From assembly GCA_024998705.1 (NCBI GenBank), contig JACOEF010000009.1, positions 1 through 9,973 of the forward strand: 9,973 nucleotides of DNA. The letters are read 5' to 3'. Below the pieces are notes generated by a model that made no database searches, had not been told where the DNA came from, and worked only from the letters and a program-made list of their open reading frames with translations. Shown here piece by piece: positions 1 through 5,985 of the stretch (positions are counted from its first letter, which is position 1; every line of letters begins with the position of its first letter). This DNA comes from Nitrospira sp. (lineage in GTDB: Bacteria > Nitrospirota > Nitrospiria > Nitrospirales > Nitrospiraceae). A program made the position numbers and the translations under genes.

Positions 1-883
1 CCAGGAAATAGCGCGTTTCAACCTGCAAGGCCTCAAGCTCTTCTATCTTCGGGGCCCACATATCACCGGTACGGTAACTGACCAGAGCCTGGTGCACCCC
101 CTGCTCCGTTCTCACCTCCGCGCCTTTATCGTAGACGCGCAACTTCTCGGCCGGATCCAGATCATTCCACACCAGCATCTTCTTTTGTCCACCAACCAGT
201 GTCGTCCTGACTTTCACCGGCGAAAGCCAATTCACATTGATGTGAGCCAGCACATTGTCGGGGAAATATACGGTCAAGTACGCGATATTTTCGAGGTTAT
301 TCACATGGGCCCCGCCGGTGGCCTCAACCAGCTCCGGCTCCAATCCGATTAAGTAATCCATAATAGAAAGATCATGCGGCGCGAGGTCCCACAACACATT
401 GACATCGTGCTGGAACAGGCCCAGATTCACGCGCGTCGAATCATAATAATAGAGGGGCCCCAGGGCACCGTCATCGACAAGTTGCTTGATTTTTTTGACT
501 GCACCGGTGAACAAAAAGGTATGATCCACCATGATCTGGAGATTTCGGCGTTCAGCCAGCTCGATGAGTTCTTCGGCTTGCGCAGACGTCGCCGTAAAAG
601 GCTTCTCTACGAATACATGCTTCCCATACTCCAGCGCTTTCTTGGCCAATTCGTAGTGGTATGACACAGGCGTCACGATCGCCACTGCATCGATCTCCGG
701 GTCGGTCACGATATCATCCGAGTCGGTCAACACACGGACACCGGCATGTCGCCCCAACACCCGGGCCAGCGCCGCGGGATTTTTATCGCAGACCGCCACA
801 ACCTCGCAGTCCGGATGCCCGGAGAAATTTCGCACAATATTCGGTCCCCAATAGCCATAACCGATCACAGCCAGTTTCACCAT
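1..883 (-). CDS. Gfo/Idh/MocA family oxidoreductase (partial, C-terminus off left edge)
   Basis: NAD(P)-dependent sugar-type dehydrogenase. Reading the minus strand from ATG at 883 gives 294 codons with no stop, so the C-terminus lies beyond the window. Residues 1-15 (MVKLAVIGYGYWGPN) are a Rossmann nucleotide-binding turn with GxGxxG at G8/G10/G13. The family EKP motif is at 93-95, with K94 the expected catalytic lysine. D166 and H170 in DLAPHD match the second active-site motif. A strong ribosome binding site (AAGGAGT, 890-896) lies 6 nt upstream of the ATG and fixes the start. The GYGYWGPN form and the following RVNLG...DVNVLWD stretch are common in dehydrogenases of polysaccharide clusters, for example those oxidising UDP-HexNAc or UDP-HexNAcA. 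The exact substrate cannot be told from the sequence. Family assignment is firm; the role in glycan precursor synthesis is inferred from context. Confidence 0.93.
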   Translation of the reverse strand, partial: MVKLAVIGYGYWGPNIVRNFSGHPDCEVVAVCDKNPAALARVLGRHAGVRVLTDSDDIVTDPEIDAVAIVTPVSYHYELAKKALEYGKHVFVEKPFTATSAQAEELIELAERRNLQIMVDHTFLFTGAVKKIKQLVDDGALGPLYYYDSTRVNLGLFQHDVNVLWDLAPHDLSIMDYLIGLEPELVEATGGAHVNNLENIAYLTVYFPDNVLAHINVNWLSPVKVRTTLVGGQKKMLVWNDLDPAEKLRVYDKGAEVRTEQGVHQALVSYRTGDMWAPKIEELEALQVETRYFL

Positions 884-1215
884 GACTTCACTCCTTGATG
901 GATGTTGTGCCCGTTGAGAGGCGTGAACTTGTCGGGATGCGTCGCACGAAATCCGAAACGCGAGGATGGAATTGAGTGGGTGTTACAGGATTACGGTTGC
1001 ACAGCCCCCTCTTCTCTCCTACGCTCGGGAAGCGGGGGCGAGAGAGGGCACGAAGACCCTATGGAAACACTCGATTGCGAAAAGAGAGGTCGCACTCAAG
1101 TCACAGGCAGAGAGAGACGGGAAAAAACGGCAGGGGCCGCGCGCTTGTGGTCAGCGAAGCCGCAACAAGGTTCAGGTACGAGGCCGGGGGCTGCCGGACA
1201 GGTCTTCCCGTACAC
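884..1215. other. Gene-free stretch between the oxidoreductase and the GGDEF-like gene
   Basis: Several short plus-strand reading frames overlap here in different frames. None has a convincing ribosome binding site or recognisable protein, and the composition is low-complexity (runs of GAGAG, GGGG). The only clear structure is the hairpin at 1007-1048. The oxidoreductase ribosome binding site is at its left end. I see no clear sigma-70 or sigma-54 promoter. Confidence 0.5.
1007..1048. repeat. Long imperfect hairpin (about 16 bp)
   Basis: The arms pair as CCCTCT (1007-1012) with AGAGGG (1043-1048), CTC (1014-1016) with GAG (1040-1042), CCT (1018-1020) with GGG (1036-1038), and CGCT (1022-1025) with AGCG (1031-1034). 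The loop is CGGGA. There is one bulge (T1013) and two mismatches. No T-run follows on either strand, so it is not a classical intrinsic terminator. It lies downstream of the GGDEF-like gene and upstream of the oxidoreductase. It could be a REP-like palindrome or a structured 3' end. Confidence 0.55.
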
Positions 1216-1602
1216 CTAGGATAACTCGAACGTACTGACCTCATGCTGTTGATACACCCGGACCTGCACACGATGACTTTCTTCCTGGCCAAGCTCGGCC
1301 TGGAGAATGGCCGTCAGGGTCGTCCGGAGACGCATCCCCGCATCCACAGTGGAGTCTCGTCCCAATAGCGTCAAGACTCCCCCCACAACCATCCCGTCGC
1401 GATACCACCCGATATAGTCCGTGTCCCGAACGCTCCTCGACATTGCCGAAATCACGGTTTGAGCGAGATCAGCCTCCATCTGCACAAGCGCACCATTTGT
1501 GTCAGTACAGAAAACCAAGAGAACCTGGTAGTGGTGACCTGAACATCGAGAACGCTTCGCCTCACTGTCTAAGAGGTACCGGAAGAAGTCTTCGCGGAAC
1601 AG
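1216..1602 (-). CDS. Small GGDEF-like protein with damaged or non-canonical start
   Basis: The minus-strand frame is open from an in-frame TAA (1612-1614) to TAG at 1216-1218, about 130 residues. An initiation at TTG 1518 would drop a clearly protein-like leader (LFREDFFRYLLDSEAKRS, then a YQVLLVF strand). I therefore extend the gene to about 1602, where only a CTG is available. An ATG at 1605-1607 is one base out of frame (ATGGC then CTG), so a one-base indel next to the start may have disabled it. The central part (SRSVRDTDYIGWYRDG followed by a GGVLT strand) resembles a degenerate GGDEF fold found in small proteins of exopolysaccharide loci. No GGDEF signature is present, so diguanylate cyclase activity is not expected. 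A regulatory or structural role is a guess. It could be a pseudogene. Confidence 0.6.
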   Translation of the reverse strand: MFREDFFRYLLDSEAKRSRCSGHHYQVLLVFCTDTNGALVQMEADLAQTVISAMSRSVRDTDYIGWYRDGMVVGGVLTLLGRDSTVDAGMRLRTTLTAILQAELGQEESHRVQVRVYQQHEVSTFELS

Positions 1603-1662
1603 GCCATTCGCTTAGAGATGTCCCACGTGGTTCATCCGTGTGCGCAGGTGGCTTCCTGTAAA

Positions 1663-1718
1663 TAGAGCGTGGAGCAGATGAGCCACTTTGATGCCTATCC
1701 GTAGCAAGTTACGCTCTA
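1663..1718. repeat. Perfect 8-bp inverted repeat, 40-nt spacer
   Basis: TAGAGCGT at 1663-1670 is matched exactly by ACGCTCTA at 1711-1718. The function is unknown. It could be the ends of a tiny non-autonomous element, a long-loop hairpin, or chance. Confidence 0.35.
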
Positions 1719-1759
1719 AGAGTCAGGAATGTTCGTGAATTACCAGCAGAATACTAACT

Positions 1760-1784
1760 GGTGGCCCTGGTTCCCAAAGCCACC
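1760..1784. repeat. Short hairpin, GGTGGC/GCCACC arms
   Basis: GGTGGC (1760-1765) pairs with GCCACC (1779-1784) around a 13-nt loop. No T-run follows on either strand, so terminator function is doubtful. Confidence 0.35.
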
Positions 1785-1856
1785 CCGTAATGAAGGACCG
1801 AAATTGCGGGACAATGAATCGAGGGGAATGTAGTTACTACGCTTGGTTCAAGGTAC

Positions 1857-1886
1857 TGACCTGCTGCCGGTTAAATTGACACCACC
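1857..1886 (+). repeat. Terminal inverted repeat of the IS3-family relic (orfB-side end)
   Basis: TGACCTGCTGCCGGTTAAAT and the following bases start with the TG dinucleotide usual for IS3-family ends and lie just downstream of the orfB C-terminus. The partner at the orfA side was not found. Confidence 0.55.
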
Positions 1887-1911
1887 CTACGCTCCTGCGG
1901 AAGCTCCGCCG

Positions 1912-2583
1912 TCAAGGCGAGAGTTTCATGGGAGAACTTCTGGCCTCCACTTGGGCCCGATACGTAGCGGGCGGCAAGCCCGCTAGTGCGTCATGAGGCC
2001 GCTCCTCGTTATAACGCCGCAACCCTTCGGCACTTATCTCTCCTCTCGCATCTGATCAAACGACTCAAACACATATGCATTGAGCCCTTCGGTCCGACGT
2101 GCTTCCACGGATGGCCACCCAATCGGAGTCGTCCCCAACACTTCCACAAGCCTCAGCGACTCTTCGCCGCGATCACCGGCGCATCTCGCCGAGCCCTGTT
2201 CATCAACGGCCGGTAGTACGTCGCCCGTCCCAACCTCACGGCACGACAGGCCTGCTGAACAGGAAGGCCATCGTGTGTCACCAAATGGGTGACGACCTCC
2301 CGCCGCTCAGCAGGCCTTAGAGTTTTTTTTGCGATGACATCTTTCAGCGCCGCATTCTCCAGCGAGAGAGCGGCATACATCCGCTTGGGCGGTTGTTTTC
2401 GTGTTCCAATTCCTTCAGTCGCTTCACGTCCGAGGCCTCGAGCCCACCGTACTTGGCTTTCCAGTTGTCGTAGGTCGCGGAACTGATACCGTGCTGCCGC
2501 CACAACTCGTTGACCGGACGCCCGGCATCGGCTTCTTTGAGGATCGACACGATTTGCGTTTCGGTGAACTTCGACTGGCGCAT
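1912..2583 (-). pseudogene. IS3-family transposase orfA-orfB, multiply disrupted
   Basis: orfA starts at ATG 2583 (MRQSKFTETQIVSILKEADA), a helix-turn-helix DNA-binding protein of the IS3 type, and follows family sequence to about residue 65 (KRLKELEHENNR). There the frame shifts by one base; KRMYAALSLENAALKDVIAK continues in another frame. At an A8 run (T8 on plus, 2323-2330) this frame runs straight into orfB (LRPAERREVV...RRDAPVIAA). orfB then lacks a few codons and hits TGA at 2153-2155, where family members have Trp (SR-stop-GLWKC). After WKH near 2100 it jumps to RTEGLNAYVFESFDQMRE, losing roughly 170-180 residues including the DDE catalytic core. A tandem CTCTC duplication (2038-2047) shifts the frame once more before RRYNEERPHDALAGL. 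Family residues are quoted from memory. It is certainly inactive. Confidence 0.9.
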
Positions 2584-2607
2584 GGGAACCTCCTGGCTAG
2601 GGTGACG

Positions 2608-2620
2608 ATTCTGCCAGAAT
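2608..2620. promoter_or_regulatory. Palindrome upstream of IS orfA
   Basis: ATTCTG-C-CAGAAT is a perfect dyad 25 nt upstream of the orfA ATG. It could be an operator or part of the IS control region. Function is inferred from position only. Confidence 0.3.
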
Positions 2621-2730
2621 GTTCTCCCTGTGACTGTCTCGATCTAGGGGGGAACTTACGAATTGATCACGAGGAGGAATTTATGGTCCCTACAGATCGC
2701 TTTTCCGCACTGCCATAACCGCGTCCGGGA

Positions 2731-4518
2731 TTACCCTCTGATAATGCAGTGTTTAAGGACCTGGGCAGCCGCCAATAGATGTGGACTTTTGCTGAGATAG
2801 TTATCTCTAAGTTCCGAAAGCCTTCTTCGAAAGTAGGCTTGAGCGTTCCACGAGATCCCAAGTGTACGGGCGACTGCCAGATGGTTTCGCCGTCGGAGAG
2901 AAAATGTCTTCGAACTATACGGAGCTATTTCCACTGACACCCGAAGCACACCATCACAGATTTCATATCGATAGCAAGGAGCACCATTCATTAGGACTTG
3001 CTCGACCGAAGAACTGTCGTATAGATGGCCCCACTCAATCGAATAATGTCTGACGGAAGCCGAGTCATTTTTAATTGTTACATCACTTGAATACGCGCGA
3101 ACGTGATGCATGCCATCGGACGATCTTCGGACGAGAACTGAGTTCCTCACCGCAGTCGCAAGATTAGACCAATCAATATTTGAAACGACTGAGTTAATTC
3201 GTGCGACGACCTCCACAAGAGCATCAGGATGTTTAAAAATATCGTGATGCTCAACGATAAAAACAGGTCGACCGAAGAACACATTAAAAGCGATGTCATG
3301 GAGTTGGGATTGCTGACTAGACTTCCGAAGAAATAGCGGAAACCCTCCATACCGAAGAACAGCCGGTTGAGCAAGTTCAGCAATCGTGAGGCAAGTCGGC
3401 TGCTTCGCTGGATGCGGAACTGTGTTCACCGCAGCATGGAAGTTATTGCATTTGAGCGCTTCCATTGCTTCTACTGAAAAGTTGCCCTGCGGAAACACCA
3501 TGACCCTATCACAAGGAAGCCCGGTCATTTGCTGGTGCGCATCCATCCGTTCCCCTGCAATCTTAAGCAGGGTATTGAGCCACGTCAGATTGCTTGATGC
3601 AAACTCGGCAGCAGTGTGATCATTTCCATGGAAGCAGATGGACAGACGCTCAGAGCTCTCCTGGAACATGCGGGTAATTCGAAAGGAATTTCTCTTGAAG
3701 TTGTGCGGTATAAAGGCGATTGTCGCATGAAAGTTGTAATGGTTCGTTAACTTGAGAAGGGATTCAAAGTTTAGAAATCCGTAATTCTCTCGCAAGAGCG
3801 GATCATCGACAATGATCGAGGCACAGGCATTGCGTGGCCGCCAGCACTCGTCGCCCGCGACATATCGTAGGGCCATGGCATGAGGCACAAACTGAGAAAA
3901 GTACTCGGCCAGGGGCGCATCCCCAATCTCTTCGTTTACATCTGCTACATTCTTACTGGCCACAAAGAGGATTTCGGTTTGCTTTGCCTTCATCGTGGCC
4001 ATGAAGGGGTGTCCACCAATTGAGATCCGTTCTCTGAGCGCTTCAGTCTTGGCATTGGCGAGCAGGACATGATCGTTGGCCGGATTCACCGGGCCAAATG
4101 AGATTCCCGCAAATGGGCCACAAACATCATAGGAGTCTTTGGCAACTTCATACACCGCACTGTCCTCGTCGAGTCCACGGACGCCCTGCAGTTGACCTTC
4201 AGAGAGCATGGAAACTAGATGATCGTCAAAATGCTGCTGACGAAGGCCGTGCACGAACACAGAGGAAAAGCGCAACAAGAGAAAAGACACCAAGTCTACC
4301 GAAAGCCGCTCCGCTCCCAACCATTCCTGCAACACTACTGGATTTACAACAAGACATGAGGGTTGATCAGGAATAACGCTTTCGAAATAATCTATGTGCC
4401 GTACAACATCCCGGACTAATGGAAGCGCATGGTAATCCACCCCCAGAAACGCGGCTAGTCGACTAAGTCGAGCGTCCAGATCCTGTAATTTGTCGATATA
4501 AGGGATAAGCAGTTTCAC
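2731..4518 (-). CDS. NodB-like (polysaccharide deacetylase-type) protein, 595 aa
   Basis: The sequence suggests a divergent carbohydrate esterase 4/NodB-type (beta/alpha) barrel in the middle of the protein. ASIIVDDPLL around D238-D239 resembles the metal/catalytic Asp pair. FHGNDH at 296-301 resembles the HxxxH metal-binding motif (H297, H301). VMVFPQGNFS at 339-348 resembles the RxPxG motif, with no Arg. EHHD at 423-426 may be the late His motif. Residues 1-220 form an N-terminal region I do not recognise. Residues 460-545 look beta-rich and may be an accessory sandwich domain, and the tail is basic. There is no signal peptide, so it is probably cytoplasmic. The start is GTG at 4518; an in-frame TGA lies just upstream, and GGAG sits 11 nt before it. 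It is the last gene of the cassette, 44 nt after the acyltransferase. N-deacetylation or another modification of a glycan precursor is inferred; the substrate is unknown. Confidence 0.75.
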   Translation of the reverse strand: MKLLIPYIDKLQDLDARLSRLAAFLGVDYHALPLVRDVVRHIDYFESVIPDQPSCLVVNPVVLQEWLGAERLSVDLVSFLLLRFSSVFVHGLRQQHFDDHLVSMLSEGQLQGVRGLDEDSAVYEVAKDSYDVCGPFAGISFGPVNPANDHVLLANAKTEALRERISIGGHPFMATMKAKQTEILFVASKNVADVNEEIGDAPLAEYFSQFVPHAMALRYVAGDECWRPRNACASIIVDDPLLRENYGFLNFESLLKLTNHYNFHATIAFIPHNFKRNSFRITRMFQESSERLSICFHGNDHTAAEFASSNLTWLNTLLKIAGERMDAHQQMTGLPCDRVMVFPQGNFSVEAMEALKCNNFHAAVNTVPHPAKQPTCLTIAELAQPAVLRYGGFPLFLRKSSQQSQLHDIAFNVFFGRPVFIVEHHDIFKHPDALVEVVARINSVVSNIDWSNLATAVRNSVLVRRSSDGMHHVRAYSSDVTIKNDSASVRHYSIEWGHLYDSSSVEQVLMNGAPCYRYEICDGVLRVSVEIAPYSSKTFSLRRRNHLAVARTLGISWNAQAYFRRRLSELRDNYLSKSPHLLAAAQVLKHCIIRG

Positions 4519-4562
4519 GTGGGAATCTCACTCCGGAGCGTGCACTTATCTGCCGTCTCGAC

Positions 4563-5066
4563 CTAAACGTTCGCTTTTGGGCCTGGCGCATGAAAAGCCA
4601 TAGGCTTAAGACTTCTGGAAAACTCTTTCAGCGTCACACCCAATTGAAGCGGTATTCCGCACTTGGCCACAGGAACTGCCGGGTTTCCCTGTGCGACAGT
4701 CATCGGTGGCACTGATCTCGTCACAACGCTTCCAGCAGTTACCACCGCCCCCCGACCTATCACGACATTGGGAAGAATGATCGCGCCCGGCCCGACAAAA
4801 GCGTCTTCCTCGATTTTTACGCCTTTGGATTCACGAAAATGCGCAATCACTGTAACCCGCATGCTAAGAGAAACCCCATCCTCTATCGTGATGAGATCTG
4901 GTCTCGACGTCTCGAGGATCACATCGTAACCAATCCATACGTTCTTCCCGATACGAACCCCGCGAGCCCGATGCAGTGCGACCCGGAGTGTTTCAGATCC
5001 CGGCAAAACCCTCGCCAGCAACTGAAACAAGCGGTTACCAAACCCTTGAAGCCATCGCTCTTTCAT
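4563..5066 (-). CDS. Hexapeptide-repeat (left-handed beta-helix) acyltransferase
   Basis: A 167-residue transferase of the WbbJ/CysE/maltose-O-acetyltransferase type. Hexapeptide repeats run from about 37 to 117 (GVRIGKNVWIGYDVI, then GVKIEEDAFVGPGAIILPNV and VVIGRGAVVTAGSVVT). They end in the typical PPMTVAQGNPAVPVA cap at 120-134. H76 in VIAHF is the likely catalytic base. Such proteins are trimers that move acetyl or a similar acyl group from acyl-CoA to a sugar hydroxyl or amine in the cytoplasm. The ATG overlaps the stop of the upstream GNAT gene (ATGA), which implies translational coupling. The C-terminal 30 residues lie beyond the usual fold. Acceptor and donor cannot be read from the sequence. 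A donor other than acetyl-CoA, such as the carrier protein encoded two genes upstream, is possible but speculative. Confidence 0.9.
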   Translation of the reverse strand: MKERWLQGFGNRLFQLLARVLPGSETLRVALHRARGVRIGKNVWIGYDVILETSRPDLITIEDGVSLSMRVTVIAHFRESKGVKIEEDAFVGPGAIILPNVVIGRGAVVTAGSVVTRSVPPMTVAQGNPAVPVAKCGIPLQLGVTLKEFSRSLKPMAFHAPGPKANV

Positions 5067-5683
5067 GCTCTAACTCGCTCATATCTCATTGAATAGTATC
5101 CCAACGTACCGGTTTTTGATTGGGTGCGGTGTGACACCTCAAAGCCTGCTGAACGATAGCAACGAATGGCGGGCTCATTATGTATCTCGACATCCAAGCA
5201 GTAGCGCGTATGTCCCTGCCGTAACCCATCCATGAGGTAGGAATCGATAAGGAGGCGCCCTAACTTCTTACCGCGAAAGTGTAGATTCAAGCCAACTTTG
5301 CTCAAGTAGTATTCATCATCAGCAACCGGCGAAAAGAGGCTTGAAAGGTCTTCCATACGGTTCATCATGGCATGACGCTCACTCACAGGAATAGATGTAA
5401 GTAGCGCAACGGTATCAGCTTTTCTCGCTTTTCGTAAATCGAGCCCGTTTAAAGCAATAAATCCTCCCGCGAATTCCGAATCAGACAGAAGAAACTTCAC
5501 ACGCCGAATCGAGATCTCCGAAGAGGCTCGGTATACCCAGGTTTCAAGTATTGGAGTGACACAAGCGGCACTCCCCAGCAATGCACGGTAATACGGCCCG
5601 CTAGCCTCAAGAATCCAAGGTAACGCGTGAGGGATAAGATCATCAGGGTGTGGTGTGTCTATCGCATTTTGATAGAAGATCAT
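5063..5683 (-). CDS. GNAT-family N-acyltransferase
   Basis: A 206-residue GCN5-related N-acetyltransferase. The C-terminal half carries the diagnostic motifs. KVGLNLHFRGKKLGRLLIDSYL (129-150) is the beta4-alpha3 element whose R137-G-K-K-L-G142 binds the pyrophosphate of acyl-CoA. DVEIHNEPAIRCYRSAGFEV (164-183) is the following NEPA...YRSAGF signature. The first 120 residues are less conserved and probably bind the acceptor. The start is ATG 5683; an in-frame stop lies 12 nt upstream, and the ribosome binding site is poor. It lies 26 nt after the carrier protein gene, and its stop overlaps the next ATG. Next to an adenylation enzyme and a free carrier protein it is a candidate to transfer a carrier-bound aminoacyl group, or acetyl, to an amino sugar. 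This is inference; plain acetyl-CoA use is equally possible. Confidence 0.88.
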   Translation of the reverse strand: MIFYQNAIDTPHPDDLIPHALPWILEASGPYYRALLGSAACVTPILETWVYRASSEISIRRVKFLLSDSEFAGGFIALNGLDLRKARKADTVALLTSIPVSERHAMMNRMEDLSSLFSPVADDEYYLSKVGLNLHFRGKKLGRLLIDSYLMDGLRQGHTRYCLDVEIHNEPAIRCYRSAGFEVSHRTQSKTGTLGYYSMRYERVRA

Positions 5684-5709
5684 ATTGGCGCATCACATCT
5701 GTGAAGATG

Positions 5710-5985
5710 TCACTTAGCACTCAATTGTTGAGCGACGAAGCGACAGAGCGGTCCAACAATAGTCATTTGTTCCGGATCAAACTCTTCAAATGCCAGTTGC
5801 TGATTAAAGCGTTCGCTCAAAACGGTAACGAGTTCGAGCAATCCGAGTGAGTCAATGACGCCAGATAGCAGGAGATCGCAGTCATCGGACAGATCGTCGG
5901 GCAAGCTTCTGCCGCTTACCTCAAGCTTTTGTTTTAGGTAGTCCGTCAGGAATGAGCGGACCTGTTCCGCTGTGACCGGGTTCAT
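5710..5985 (-). CDS. Acyl/peptidyl carrier protein (free-standing)
   Basis: A 91-residue carrier protein. The phosphopantetheine attachment motif SGVIDSLGLLEL (41-52) is complete, with S46 as the modified serine in DSL. The length and the acidic helical pattern fit a single carrier domain. Its ATG overlaps the stop of the adenylation gene (ATGA) and is preceded by a strong GGAGGAGG ribosome binding site inside the end of that gene, consistent with high and coupled expression. It would be the partner that receives the acyl group activated by the upstream enzyme as a thioester in the cytoplasm. It differs from the fatty-acid ACP in context and lacks the usual acidic sequence around the DSL. The carrier assignment is firm; aminoacyl cargo is inferred. 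Confidence 0.93.
   Translation of the reverse strand: MNPVTAEQVRSFLTDYLKQKLEVSGRSLPDDLSDDCDLLLSGVIDSLGLLELVTVLSERFNQQLAFEEFDPEQMTIVGPLCRFVAQQLSAK

Larger units (their letters stand above)
1612..1856. other. Gene-free stretch with two inverted repeats
   Basis: No convincing reading frame on either strand. It contains an 8-bp inverted repeat pair (1663-1670/1711-1718) and a 6-bp-arm hairpin (1760-1784), and ends at the terminal repeat of the IS relic. It lies upstream of the damaged GGDEF-like gene and may hold what is left of its promoter, but I see no clear promoter elements. Confidence 0.45.
1857..2660 (-). mobile_element. Decayed IS3-family insertion sequence
   Basis: The element contains remnants of both IS3-family genes in order on the minus strand: orfA from 2583, then orfB fragments down to the stop at 1912-1914. 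One end is well placed: the plus strand at 1857 reads TGACCTGCTGCCGG, the TG-beginning terminal repeat expected about 55 nt beyond the orfB stop. The other end is not resolved; no matching complement is visible between 2584 and 2730, so 2660 is only approximate. An intact member is about 1.2-1.3 kb while this one spans about 0.8 kb, because the transposase core has been lost. No target-site duplication could be identified. It sits between the GGDEF-like gene and the glycan cassette and cannot move on its own. Confidence 0.85.

Noticed and set aside
902..1238. Three overlapping plus-strand frames in the gene-free stretch.
   Set aside because: Low-complexity, Arg/Gly-rich, mutually overlapping, no ribosome binding site, and they run across the hairpin.
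2671..2718. GAGGAGG followed by an 11-codon plus-strand frame (ATG 2683).
   Set aside because: Good ribosome binding site but too short to call, no promoter and no recognisable leader-peptide context.
2584..2730. Search for the second terminal repeat and target duplication of the IS3 relic.
   Set aside because: TGATCAATTCGTAAG read on the minus strand from about 2668 starts with TG but does not match the end at 1857 beyond that, so no boundary is claimed.
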